In this document: positions 20,516 through 29,318 of the stretch, piece after piece
Layout of the letters: each line of letters starts with the position of its first letter
Numbering within the stretch: the first letter of the stretch is position 1
NCBI RefSeq assembly: GCF_024714475.1
Contig: NZ_JAMZMI010000001.1
Span: 372,001 to 436,000, forward strand
DNA: 64,000 nucleotides
Source: Marinoscillum sp. MHG1-6
GTDB lineage: Bacteria; Bacteroidota; Bacteroidia; Cytophagales; Cyclobacteriaceae
Reading direction: 5' to 3'
Position numbers and translations under genes: made by a program
The notes under the pieces: generated by a model
What the model saw: the letters and a program-made list of their open reading frames with translations, nothing else
Told to the model about the DNA's origin: nothing
The model's database searches: none

Positions 20516-20902
20516 TTATTCTCGGCTAAAGTTGATCTGATCAATCTTATAAGCAGTCCCTTGCTTCTTAATCACCATCACCACGCGGTAGGATGCGTCC
20601 TGAGATTTATAGGAACCGATGGTATATTTCAATCCTTCCGGAGAGGCTCCCTGATGAATATAAGTGAAAGATTTGGCCGGATGCTTTAGAAAAAAGTCCT
20701 TTAAGATCACTTCGGCCTGTGAAAGGCTATAGTTGGAGCTTTTTCCATCAATCTTGATCTCAATATTATCTCCACAGAACCGGATCAACTCTTTTGAACT
20801 ACCAGCAGACATGGCCTGACTGATATTTTCTAAGGTCTGGTCTTGAAGGGGATCGGAAACAAGTGATGCGATAAGCGTAATAATCAATAATAGCTGTGTC
20901 AT
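20516..20902 (-). CDS. DUF4783 family secreted protein
   Basis: 128 residues. A signal peptide (MTQLLLIITLIASLVSD) is followed by an NTF2-like alpha/beta pattern: ISQAMSAGSSKELIRFCGDN, YSLSQAEVILKDFFLKHPAK, FTYIHQGASPEG, YTIGSYKS, YRVVMVIKK. This matches the Bacteroidota-specific DUF4783 family, of unknown function, often found next to nadC as here. Same strand as nadC. Confidence 0.85.
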   Translation of the reverse strand: MTQLLLIITLIASLVSDPLQDQTLENISQAMSAGSSKELIRFCGDNIEIKIDGKSSNYSLSQAEVILKDFFLKHPAKSFTYIHQGASPEGLKYTIGSYKSQDASYRVVMVIKKQGTAYKIDQINFSRE

Positions 20903-20990
20903 TCCTTAAAACTATCGAAAATTGTGCCATCCTTTATCAAAGCCCTCTAGGAATTCATGATTTTGGTCTCTGATCCCTGAAAGGACATGT

Positions 20991-20998
20991 TATATTTG
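20991..20998 (+). promoter_or_regulatory. -7 promoter element of gpmI
   Basis: TATATTTG matches the Bacteroidota sigma-ABfr consensus TAnnTTTG, and lies 62 bases upstream of the gpmI start in the gap between divergent genes. I see no TTTG at the expected upstream spacing, so only the -7 half is supported. Confidence 0.4.
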
Positions 20999-21060
20999 CA
21001 CCTCGAAGACCTCAACAGCTGTTGTGGGTCTTTCCTTAGTTCAAAAACAAAACCAGATAC

Positions 21061-22578
21061 ATGAATAAGAAAGTCATTCTCATCATACTAGATGGATGGG
21101 GTATCGCTACAGACAAGAAGGTTTCGGCTATCGATAGCGCCAAAACCCCTTTTATAGACAGTCTTTATACCAAATATCCTCACAGCACCTTAGAGGCCTC
21201 GGGCCTTGCGGTTGGTCTGCCAGAAGGCCAAATGGGTAACTCTGAGGTTGGGCATATGAACATTGGTGCCGGCCGCGTAGTTTACCAGGATTTGGTAAAA
21301 ATCAACAATGCAGCTGCGGATGGCAGTTTAGCAAAAGAAGCTGAGCTGGTAGCTGCTTTTGACTACGCAAAAAAGAATAACAAAAAGATCCACTTCATTG
21401 GTTTGGTATCTAATGGAGGGGTTCACTCACATATCAACCACCTGAAAGGATTGATCAGCGCAGCAAAAGCCAATGATTGTGATCAGGTGTTCGTTCACGC
21501 TTTCACTGACGGACGTGATTGTGACCCGAAAAGTGGATTAGGCTTTATCGAAGACCTTGAAAATCATATGAGCGACAATGTTGGACAGGTAGCATCTGTT
21601 ACGGGTCGCTATTATGCGATGGACAGAGATAAGCGATGGGAGCGTGTGAAATTAGCCTACGACGCCATGGTGAACGGAACCGGTGAACAACTTGAAGAGG
21701 TGAAAGCCGGAATCCAAAAATCATATGAAGATGGCGTAACGGATGAGTTTATCAAGCCATTAATCAAAACTTCCGGAGGCGCTCCGGTAGCAAAAATTGA
21801 AGAAGGTGATGTGGTCATGTGCTTCAACTTTCGCACGGATAGAGGTCGTGAGATCACAGAGGTATTGACCCAGCAGGACTTCCCTGATTTTGGGATGAAG
21901 ACCATGCCGCTTTACTACCTGACCATGACCAACTATGACGACACCTTCAAAGGTGTTAAAGTCGTTTTTGATAAGGATAATCTGCAAATGACCCTTGGTG
22001 AAGTACTTGCCAACAATAGCAAGAAACAAATCCGTATTGCAGAGACTGAAAAATATCCTCACGTAACTTTCTTCTTCTCAGGTGGAAGAGAAACAGAATT
22101 TGAAGGGGAAAAGAGATTACTTTGCCCGTCTCCTAAGGTAGCAACTTATGACTTGCAGCCAGAGATGAGCGCCAACGACATCAAAGAGAAGATCGTTCCT
22201 GAGCTCCAGGCAAACTGGCCGGATTTCGTTTGTCTTAATTTTGCCAACCCGGACATGGTAGGCCATACCGGAGTGTTTGAGGCGGCAGTAAAGGCGTGTG
22301 AAACGGTAGATACCTGTGCGAAGGAAGTGGTGGATGCCGCTCTCGAAAATGGTTACACTTCTATCATCATCGCGGATCATGGTAACTCTGATATCATGGT
22401 AAACCCTGATGGATCACCAAATACGGCACACACCACCAACCTCGTTCCGTTTATCGTTGTGGACAATGAGTTTAATGGTGAGCTAAAGCCCGGAAAACTT
22501 GGAGACCTGGCGCCAACCATCTTGAAATTAATGGGTGTGGAGAAGCCGGCCGAGATGACTGGTGAGGAGCTCCTCTAA
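21061..22578 (+). CDS. gpmI: 2,3-bisphosphoglycerate-independent phosphoglycerate mutase
   Basis: 505 residues, the full family length. N-terminal alkaline-phosphatase-type metal motif ILDGWG; phosphorylated serine in GQMGNSEVGHMNIGAGR (about residue 62); C-terminal metal ligands in NFANPDMVGHTG and IIIADHGNSD, then NTAHTTNLVPF. It interconverts 3- and 2-phosphoglycerate in glycolysis using Mn2+. A lipoprotein gene follows after 3 bases, then an ABC exporter gene, and the three are probably co-transcribed. Confidence 0.97.
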   Translation: MNKKVILIILDGWGIATDKKVSAIDSAKTPFIDSLYTKYPHSTLEASGLAVGLPEGQMGNSEVGHMNIGAGRVVYQDLVKINNAAADGSLAKEAELVAAFDYAKKNNKKIHFIGLVSNGGVHSHINHLKGLISAAKANDCDQVFVHAFTDGRDCDPKSGLGFIEDLENHMSDNVGQVASVTGRYYAMDRDKRWERVKLAYDAMVNGTGEQLEEVKAGIQKSYEDGVTDEFIKPLIKTSGGAPVAKIEEGDVVMCFNFRTDRGREITEVLTQQDFPDFGMKTMPLYYLTMTNYDDTFKGVKVVFDKDNLQMTLGEVLANNSKKQIRIAETEKYPHVTFFFSGGRETEFEGEKRLLCPSPKVATYDLQPEMSANDIKEKIVPELQANWPDFVCLNFANPDMVGHTGVFEAAVKACETVDTCAKEVVDAALENGYTSIIIADHGNSDIMVNPDGSPNTAHTTNLVPFIVVDNEFNGELKPGKLGDLAPTILKLMGVEKPAEMTGEELL

Positions 22579-22581
22579 TCA

Positions 22582-23121
22582 ATGTTGAACAAGATATTTG
22601 TTGTAATAATATTCCTGGGACTTTCAGGCTGCGCCAAAGTGCAGCCTGAGGTGAGTTCCTACTATGATCTGAATGCTTTGCTGGATCAGCAGGCAGAGAT
22701 CTTGTCCTCTGGTTATGGACTGGATAAGAAAGTAACTATGGATGGAGCCACAGAATCCAAAGTGGTGACTCTTGATTCCAGCGGATGGGCCGAGGAGCTG
22801 AGTGCTCTGAGAGAGTTTTCGATCACAGAACCGGCCATGGTTGGTTCCTTTGAGGAATCCACCAATGGAAATACCCAGCGATTTGATCTCAAGAAAGATG
22901 AAAAAGCCGTGGTGCGATATTTTCAGATTCAGGAAACCGACGGCAAGGCCTTGATTCAGGCGCAGAATTTGGCTGAAAAAACAATCTATACCGATAAAAA
23001 AGAACTCACTCTGACCATCACGGATGGCGTTATTGAGCATTACAGGATCACGGGATTCCAAAAGATGATCATGAAAGACACCATCTATTATGAAATAGCG
23101 GGGCAGGTACTGGCAAAATGA
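22582..23121 (+). CDS. hypothetical lipoprotein
   Basis: 179 residues. N-terminal lipobox MLNKIFVVIIFLGLSGCAKV, with cysteine 17 as the lipidation site. The rest is soluble, with strands such as KKVTMDGATESKVVTLDSS and KELTLTITDGVIEHYRITG; it resembles no family I recognise. It starts 3 bases after the gpmI stop and ends in a 4-base overlap with the ABC transporter start, so it is translationally coupled to both and may work with the exporter at the envelope. Confidence 0.8.
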   Translation: MLNKIFVVIIFLGLSGCAKVQPEVSSYYDLNALLDQQAEILSSGYGLDKKVTMDGATESKVVTLDSSGWAEELSALREFSITEPAMVGSFEESTNGNTQRFDLKKDEKAVVRYFQIQETDGKALIQAQNLAEKTIYTDKKELTLTITDGVIEHYRITGFQKMIMKDTIYYEIAGQVLAK

Positions 23122-24887
23122 GTAAGGAATCAAAACATCGATTGAATAAAGAAGGGCTCAGGAAGCTTGCGGGCATCTTTACCTATATCCTCCCTTATAA
23201 GTGGACGTTTGGAGTAGGTCTGGCCTTTCTACTTTTTAGTAGTAGTATGTTCATGGTCTTTCCGTATATCTCGGGAAAGCTCATAGACATTGCTTCAGGA
23301 AGTGATCAATGGCTTGTCAACAACCTTTGGCAGGCTGCACTAATACTTTTTGGGGTGCTGCTGTTCCAAAGTATAGTTTCGTTTTTCCGTGTGGTTTTAT
23401 TCGCCCGGGTAACGGAAAATGCCATGGCCAACATCCGCACCGACCTTTACCAGAAAATGGTGCTCTTGCCCATGAGCTTTTTTGATCGCAATCGGGTAGG
23501 AGATTTGGTCAGCCGCATCTCTAATGATGTGTCCCTGGTTCAAAGTGCCATGTCAACCACGTTGGCTGAGCTGATCCGACAGATCATCGTGTTGGTCGTC
23601 GGGGTCATCGTCATTTTCTTTGTGACGCCTTCTTTAAGTTTATTCATGATCGGGACCTTCCCGGTCATCGTGATCATCGCTTTCGTTTTTGGGAAATTCA
23701 TTCGAAGACTTTCAAAAAAAACACAAGAACAACTTTCTGAATCAAGCATTGTGGTCGAAGAGACCATACAGTCTATCCAATCTGTTAAGTCTTTCACCTC
23801 AGAAGCTTTTGAGGTGGGGCGTTATACCAAATCGATGAAAGGGGTGGTCAAAACAGCACTCATGGTAGCCAACTTCCGAGCAGCCTTTATCTCCTTTATC
23901 ATCTTCGCCATCTTTGGGGCCATTGTAGGCATCATGTGGTATGGGGCTAGCCTGGTACAGTCAGGAGCAATGACTGTGGGAGACCTTATTTCATTTATTC
24001 TCTACACCACTTTCATCGGTGCTTCCATTGCCGGCCTTGGGGACCTTTTCGGTCAGTTGCAAAAAGCCGTAGGGGCTTCTGAACGAATCCTTGAAGTGCT
24101 GGCCGAACAGGGTGAAATGGAGCTCACTGAAACTGACAACATCAGATTAAGTGGAGACATTGTTTTTGACAATGTTCATTTCGAATATCCGACAAGAACT
24201 GAGATGCCGGTACTTAAAGGCATCAACCTCCATATCGAAAATGGCCAGAAAGCAGCACTGGTAGGACATAGTGGTGCTGGTAAATCAACCATCGCTCAGC
24301 TGTTAATGAGATTTTATGAGGTCAGCTCTGGGCAAATCAGGATAGGCGACACCGGTTTGACGGACCTGGATTTAGCACTGCTCAGAAAAAATGTAGGGAT
24401 CGTACCTCAGGAAGTGATCCTTTTCGGTGGGACCATAGAGGAAAATATCCGATATGGAAAGCCTGAGGCCACGAAAGAGGAGATTATCACAGCTGCTAAA
24501 AAGGCGAATGCCTATAGATTTATTGAGTCTTTTCCGGAAGGTTTTGAAACCATGGTTGGGGAGCGAGGAGTGAAACTCAGTGGTGGTCAGCGTCAGCGTA
24601 TCGCTATCGCAAGAGCTGTTTTGAAAAACCCGTCAATCCTCATTTTGGATGAAGCCACGAGTGCACTGGATGCAGAATCAGAGAAACTGGTTCAGGAAGC
24701 CCTTCATGATTTGATGGAAGGTCGTACCACGTTGATCATCGCACATAGACTATCCACGATCAAATCCTGTGATACGATATATGTACTGGAAGAAGGTCAG
24801 GTAAAAGAATCAGGAAGTCATACCGATTTAATAGAGCGGCAAGGAGCTTACAAGAATTTTGTAAGCCTCCAAATGGCAGAAGACTAA
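23118..24887 (+). CDS. ABC transporter, fused permease/ATPase (MsbA/BmrA type)
   Basis: 589 residues. Six transmembrane helices in the first 320 residues with the ABC_membrane pattern MSFFDRNRVGDLVSRISNDV. The ATPase domain has Walker A VGHSGAGKSTIAQLL (about residue 382), Q-loop VPQEVILFGGTIEENI, signature LSGGQRQRIAIARA, Walker B ILILDEATSALD and H-loop IIAHRLSTI. Exporter-type half transporter that should homodimerise in the inner membrane; substrate (lipid, peptide or drug) is unknown. Coupled by overlap to the lipoprotein gene. It converges with corA, the stop codons overlapping by 4 bases. Confidence 0.95.
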   Translation: MSKESKHRLNKEGLRKLAGIFTYILPYKWTFGVGLAFLLFSSSMFMVFPYISGKLIDIASGSDQWLVNNLWQAALILFGVLLFQSIVSFFRVVLFARVTENAMANIRTDLYQKMVLLPMSFFDRNRVGDLVSRISNDVSLVQSAMSTTLAELIRQIIVLVVGVIVIFFVTPSLSLFMIGTFPVIVIIAFVFGKFIRRLSKKTQEQLSESSIVVEETIQSIQSVKSFTSEAFEVGRYTKSMKGVVKTALMVANFRAAFISFIIFAIFGAIVGIMWYGASLVQSGAMTVGDLISFILYTTFIGASIAGLGDLFGQLQKAVGASERILEVLAEQGEMELTETDNIRLSGDIVFDNVHFEYPTRTEMPVLKGINLHIENGQKAALVGHSGAGKSTIAQLLMRFYEVSSGQIRIGDTGLTDLDLALLRKNVGIVPQEVILFGGTIEENIRYGKPEATKEEIITAAKKANAYRFIESFPEGFETMVGERGVKLSGGQRQRIAIARAVLKNPSILILDEATSALDAESEKLVQEALHDLMEGRTTLIIAHRLSTIKSCDTIYVLEEGQVKESGSHTDLIERQGAYKNFVSLQMAED

Positions 24888-26005
24888 AACCATCTTTTGG
24901 TTTTCATATAAATGATCATGGTGAGGGTAATGGCCCCTATGATGGAATAAAACCCATAGGGATAGCTGAGCTCCCAACCCAATTCGGGCATGTGCTCAAA
25001 ATTCATCCCGTAAATCCCGGCCACGAAAGTGAGCGGGATGAAGATGGTGGCAATCAGGGTTAGTACCTTCATCACCTCATTCATCTTGTTGCTCAGCTGC
25101 GACAGATAAATGTCCATAACATCAGAGATCATCTCGCGGTAGGTATCCAGATTTTCCAGCACCTGTTCCACATGGTCATGTGAATCCCTCAGGTAAAGCA
25201 GCGTGTTGCTGGTAAATATGCCGGTATCCCGTGTCAGCAACGTCAGCAATGCATCTCTTACCGGTTTCATATGTTTTCTCAGCTGGATCAGGTCCTTTTT
25301 TAAGGCCTGAATCTGCAGCATTTCAACTCGTTCCGGTTTTCTGATCACCAGCTCCTCCAAACGTTCTATCTGGTTGTACACGCCATCCAACGTTTCATAG
25401 TAATAGTCAATGATGATATCCAGAAGCATGTACCCTAAATAGTCACAGCCGCGCTGACGGGCTCGTCCCTTGCTGTTTCTCAGTCGCTTACGAACATCAT
25501 CAAACACATCTCCCGGTCGCTCCTGAAAGCAAATCACAAAATTTTTAGCCATGACCACACTGACCTGCTGAACTTCTATTCTACGCTTCGTTTCATTAAA
25601 GTTGATCATCTTCAATGCGATGAAGGCGTAGTCTTCATATTCCTCCACTTTCGGGCGCTGCTGTGGATCCACGATATCCTCGAGCGTCAGGTCATGTACA
25701 CCCATGATGGATCCTATATTGCTGATCAATTCAACATCATGTAGTCCCTGAACATTGATCCAGGTAACCGAGTCACTTTTGACATATTGATGAAGGTCCT
25801 CCATATCAAGTATGCTGACTTCCTGTATGCGGTCGGCTGTAAAGTCAATGACTTCAATTTCAATTTTCTCAGAATAAACCTTACCCGTATAAATAATGCT
25901 TCCGGGTGCAAGCCCGGTCTTGGGACGTTTCTTTTTACTCGAAGTGAAGGTGGAGAAACTTAGGGTTTTCTTTAAGTCCTCCAGGGGATTTAATATGGAA
26001 TTCAT
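24884..26005 (-). CDS. corA: magnesium/cobalt transporter CorA
   Basis: 373 residues. A cytoplasmic funnel domain rich in charged helices (MEDLHQYVKSDSVTWINVQG, VHDLTLEDIVDPQQRPKVEE) is followed by two C-terminal transmembrane helices. The signature GMN lies in FVAGIYGMNFEHMPELGW at the end of helix 1. It forms a pentameric Mg2+ channel in the inner membrane. The start overlaps a small membrane-protein gene by 4 bases, which probably precedes it in one transcript. Confidence 0.95.
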   Translation of the reverse strand: MNSILNPLEDLKKTLSFSTFTSSKKKRPKTGLAPGSIIYTGKVYSEKIEIEVIDFTADRIQEVSILDMEDLHQYVKSDSVTWINVQGLHDVELISNIGSIMGVHDLTLEDIVDPQQRPKVEEYEDYAFIALKMINFNETKRRIEVQQVSVVMAKNFVICFQERPGDVFDDVRKRLRNSKGRARQRGCDYLGYMLLDIIIDYYYETLDGVYNQIERLEELVIRKPERVEMLQIQALKKDLIQLRKHMKPVRDALLTLLTRDTGIFTSNTLLYLRDSHDHVEQVLENLDTYREMISDVMDIYLSQLSNKMNEVMKVLTLIATIFIPLTFVAGIYGMNFEHMPELGWELSYPYGFYSIIGAITLTMIIYMKTKRWF

Positions 26006-26238
26006 GCAAAGATTTCTTCCGTTTCAATGATTCTTTTAGCTCGGGGGTCATCGGGCAGACATACGCCGGGAGGTAGGTCGAAATCAGGAGGAAACGAAAC
26101 TGGCAGACCTCCCTCATCATCCCCTTCGTCGTTATGGTTATCTCTGTCCTGTTGCCTCTTTTCTCTCATAATAAAAAATAAAAGGCATGCACAGTAGAGA
26201 ATCAATCCAAGGATAATATCTAATAGAATCACCGGCAT
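26002..26238 (-). CDS. small single-pass membrane protein upstream of corA
   Basis: 78 residues: one N-terminal transmembrane helix (VILLDIILGLILYCACLLFF), a basic turn REKRQQDR, then an acidic and proline-rich tail (DEGDDEGG, FPPDFDLPPGVCLPDDP). It overlaps the corA start by 4 bases. No known family comes to mind. The overlap and membrane location suggest that it could associate with CorA, which is inference only. Confidence 0.7.
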   Translation of the reverse strand: MPVILLDIILGLILYCACLLFFIMREKRQQDRDNHNDEGDDEGGLPVSFPPDFDLPPGVCLPDDPRAKRIIETEEIFA

Positions 26239-26418
26239 GGTATTAAATTACTAAAAGGCTTTCAATTTTTTTGCATGATTGTCCACGAAAACCCTTTAAT
26301 CAATGAAATTTCTAATCATTTGTTCTTAAAACGCGATTTTCATTATCTTGTTTTTATTTACTTTATTTGTGCCGCTCTAGTGGCTTTATCCAACTTCTTC
26401 TAAATAAAATTAAAACTC

Positions 26419-27420
26419 ATGCTCTTAGCGCTTTTGTCCGGCCAAAACGAGGGCTTGTTATTCGGTTTATTCGCCATCATCATCGTTGCATTTTTGGCGG
26501 TTGACCTTGGAGTCTTTCACAAAGCGGATCATAAGATCTCACAAAAAGAAGCGTTGAGACAAACCCTCTTTTGGGTAGGTGTCTCTATGGCATACGCTGC
26601 GCTGATCTTCTTTTATGGTGAAGGGCCTGATGCCACCTGGGAATTTTTATCAGCCTATGTAACGGAAAAGGCGCTTTCTGTCGATAATATCTTCGTGATA
26701 CTACTCATTCTTCGATACTTCAATGTGAAGGAAGAATATTACCACAGCATCCTTTTTTGGGGAATACTGGGAGCCATTGTCTTTAGGGCAGTTTTCATTT
26801 TTGTAGGGGCCATGCTCATCACCCAGTTCCATTGGATCCTTTACATTTTTGGTGCCTTCCTGGTTTACTCCGGAATCAAAATTTTTGGAGAAGATGAAGA
26901 TATGGACATCGAGCCGGAGAAAAATCCGGTGGTAAAGTTTGCCAAGAAGATCTTCCCTATGACGGATAAAGATCATGATGGCAAGTTCCTTACCGTAGAA
27001 AATGGAAAGCGTGTCTTTACGCCTCTTTTCCTCGTTATCGTTTTAATTGAAAGCACAGATTTAATTTTTGCGGTGGATTCCATCCCGGCGGCATTTGCCA
27101 TCACGCAAAATGAATTCGTCATTTATACCTCTAATATTTTCGCAGTGATGGGGCTTCGTGCCATGTTCTTCTTACTGGCGAATATCCTTGACAAATTCTA
27201 CCTGCTTCAAAAAGGGCTTTCCGTGGTACTGATTTTTATCGGTGCTAAAATGCTGATGGAGTGGTCACTGATTCAAAAGGGTTTAGGGTATATTTTTGGC
27301 GTAGACCATATACACATACCCATCTTCCTCTCATTTGGAGTGATCCTGGGAGTTTTGGCAGGTTCTATTATTCTTTCCCTAATGTTTCCGAAGAAGCCTG
27401 AGTTGGTGAGTCAACAATAA
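26419..27420 (+). CDS. TerC/Alx family integral membrane protein
   Basis: 333 residues with about nine hydrophobic helices. Family marks: EKALSVDNIFVILLILRYF and VLIESTDLIFAVDSIPAAFAIT, each with the conserved acidic residues inside membrane helices, plus SNIFAVMGLRAMFFLL. Related proteins (Alx, TerC, MeeF) export Mn2+ or load secreted metalloproteins. A 180-base leader precedes it, but I found no match to a yybP-ykoY manganese riboswitch. It converges with purE, with a 15-base gap. Confidence 0.92.
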   Translation: MLLALLSGQNEGLLFGLFAIIIVAFLAVDLGVFHKADHKISQKEALRQTLFWVGVSMAYAALIFFYGEGPDATWEFLSAYVTEKALSVDNIFVILLILRYFNVKEEYYHSILFWGILGAIVFRAVFIFVGAMLITQFHWILYIFGAFLVYSGIKIFGEDEDMDIEPEKNPVVKFAKKIFPMTDKDHDGKFLTVENGKRVFTPLFLVIVLIESTDLIFAVDSIPAAFAITQNEFVIYTSNIFAVMGLRAMFFLLANILDKFYLLQKGLSVVLIFIGAKMLMEWSLIQKGLGYIFGVDHIHIPIFLSFGVILGVLAGSIILSLMFPKKPELVSQQ

Positions 27421-27435
27421 GTTAGAAGGGATTGC

Positions 27436-27957
27436 TTAAAACCCTATCTTTTTACCAACCCATCCCTTTTCTTCGAGCTCCTTTGCTGAAGCCTCAACTT
27501 TTTCTTTGAGGGACTTTTTGTATTCTGCTATGGATTTAGACACCTTTTCGTCAAAGGCTCCAACGATTTTTGCGGCCAGAATTCCGGCATTTTTTGCACC
27601 ATCCAGCGCAACAGTGGCCACGGGTATGCCGCCCGGCATCTGAAGAATTGAAAGAATAGAATCCCATCCATCAATGGAATTTCTTGATTTCACGGGAACG
27701 CCAATGACCGGAAGGGTGGTCAAAGAAGCTACCATCCCGGGCAAATGAGCCGCGCCGCCTGCTCCGGCGATAATCGCCTTCAAGCCCCGTTCCGCTGCCT
27801 TTTCTGCATATTCGATCATGCGGTGAGGGGTGCGGTGGGCGGATACAATAGATATCTCAAAGGGCACATTAAATTCCTCAAGCATTTGTGCTGCTTCAGA
27901 CATGATTGGCAGATCCGATTGACTGCCCATGATAATTCCGACAAGTGGTTTGCTCAT
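27436..27957 (-). CDS. purE: N5-carboxyaminoimidazole ribonucleotide mutase
   Basis: 173 residues. Class I PurE signature: [16 protein letters not shown], then [13 protein letters not shown] (catalytic histidine) and [20 protein letters not shown]. It converts N5-CAIR to CAIR in purine synthesis. Its start overlaps the purK stop by 4 bases, giving the standard purK-purE pair. The C-terminal extension is lysine-rich and slightly longer than the usual 160 residues. Confidence 0.96.
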   Translation of the reverse strand: MSKPLVGIIMGSQSDLPIMSEAAQMLEEFNVPFEISIVSAHRTPHRMIEYAEKAAERGLKAIIAGAGGAAHLPGMVASLTTLPVIGVPVKSRNSIDGWDSILSILQMPGGIPVATVALDGAKNAGILAAKIVGAFDEKVSKSIAEYKKSLKEKVEASAKELEEKGWVGKKIGF

Positions 27958-29093
27958 GCGATTACTTTTAAGATTTCTTTGATCTCCCGCGCACGGGTTT
28001 TTAGGTTATCTGCATCCTCATCCGTGATGGTAATATGTCCCATCTTTCGGAAAGGCTTGGTTTCTTTTTTTCCATACAGGTGAACATGAACACCTTTTTC
28101 AGCCAACAGGTCATTCATCCCCTCATATTGAGCTATGCCTGTGTAGCCCTCTTCACCCAACACGTTTACCATGGCAGCTGGCACAATGAGGTCCGTAGCA
28201 CCAAGTGGTAAGTTCAAAATAGCCCGTAGGTGTTGTTCGAACTGGGAAGTGATGTTAGCCTCAATGGTATGATGCCCACTATTATGGGTTCTTGGTGCAA
28301 TTTCATTAACCAGAATCTCATCATCCTGCGTCAGGAACATTTCCACCGCTAACAACCCAACCATGTTGAGTTTTTCCACTACATCCACTGCAACCTGATA
28401 GGCCTTATCCGCAATCTCCGCACTGATCTCCGCCGGAGCAAATAAAAACTCTACCAGGTTCGCTTCCGGGTGAAATGCCAGCTCCACCACAGGAAAACAT
28501 TTTACCTCTCCGGATTCATTCCTCGCCACAATCACACTCAATTCCTTCTTGAAGTCTACCAGCTGCTCCAGCAGGGAAGGAGCTTCAAAAGCTTTATCCA
28601 GATCTGCCTCTGTGCGTAAAATTTGAACCCCGCGCCCGTCATATCCTTCCTTTCCAAGCTTGTTCACGGCAGGAAGAAAATCCTTATGGGACATAACCTC
28701 CTCCTTATTTTCAGTCAGGATAAAATCTGCTGTAGGGATACGGTTGGCTTTATAAAAAGTCTTTTGCTTTCGTTTATCCTGTATCAACTCAATGATTTCA
28801 GGCTGAGGGTACACCACCTTACCCTTTTTTTTCAGGTCCTTTAGCGCCTCGGTGTTCACCGCCTCAATCTCGATCGTCATGACATCCATATTTTCACCAA
28901 ATTTCATAACAGTGTCATAGTCTTTAAGACTTCCATTGACAAAGCTATTAGCTACGGTGCTACAGGGTGCATTTGGATCCGGATCCAGACAGTTGATATT
29001 AAGATTAAGGTCGATTGCTGACTGGATCATCATACGTCCCAGTTGACCTCCGCCCAATACGCCTATCTGTAAGGTGGTAATGTCTGCCTTCAT
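27954..29093 (-). CDS. purK: 5-(carboxyamino)imidazole ribonucleotide synthase
   Basis: 379 residues, normal length. ATP-grasp enzyme with N-terminal [26 protein letters not shown] (ATP-binding loop), and the C-terminal [18 protein letters not shown] signature of PurK. It carboxylates AIR to N5-CAIR using ATP and bicarbonate. Operon with purE (4-base overlap). It is divergent from a small lysine-rich ORF. Confidence 0.96.
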   Translation of the reverse strand: MKADITTLQIGVLGGGQLGRMMIQSAIDLNLNINCLDPDPNAPCSTVANSFVNGSLKDYDTVMKFGENMDVMTIEIEAVNTEALKDLKKKGKVVYPQPEIIELIQDKRKQKTFYKANRIPTADFILTENKEEVMSHKDFLPAVNKLGKEGYDGRGVQILRTEADLDKAFEAPSLLEQLVDFKKELSVIVARNESGEVKCFPVVELAFHPEANLVEFLFAPAEISAEIADKAYQVAVDVVEKLNMVGLLAVEMFLTQDDEILVNEIAPRTHNSGHHTIEANITSQFEQHLRAILNLPLGATDLIVPAAMVNVLGEEGYTGIAQYEGMNDLLAEKGVHVHLYGKKETKPFRKMGHITITDEDADNLKTRAREIKEILKVIA

Positions 29094-29171
29094 GCGGCAA
29101 ATATCATAAGTTTTCTCCTTTCAATGATTTGAATTGCCGAACTTAGGATAACTAAGCATGGTTTTCTTGAT

Positions 29172-29318
29172 ATGAAGCCCAAAGACAAAAAGGAAAAGGC
29201 GGTAAAAAAAGCGGATCAGGTCAAAAAGAAGAAGGATGAAAAATCTGAGCCAAAAGAGGAGGACGTACGCATTGGCTGGCCGGACATCGATTTTAAGAAA
29301 ACTCTGGGGTGTGGATGA
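29172..29318 (+). CDS. small lysine-rich protein, 48 residues
   Basis: ATG at 29172, TGA at 29316. The first 30 residues are almost all charged (MKPKDKKEKAVKKADQVKKK, then EPKEED), followed by the hydrophobic tail RIGWPDIDFKKTLGCG with a near-terminal cysteine. The stop abuts the MurF-Alr stop of the opposite strand with no gap. The contrast between a low-complexity head and a defined tail argues for a real gene; I cannot name a family. Divergent from purK. Confidence 0.55.
   Translation: MKPKDKKEKAVKKADQVKKKKDEKSEPKEEDVRIGWPDIDFKKTLGCG

Noticed and set aside
26239-26418. Possible yybP-ykoY manganese riboswitch upstream of the TerC gene
   Set aside because: I could not find the conserved paired elements of that riboswitch in the AT-rich leader.
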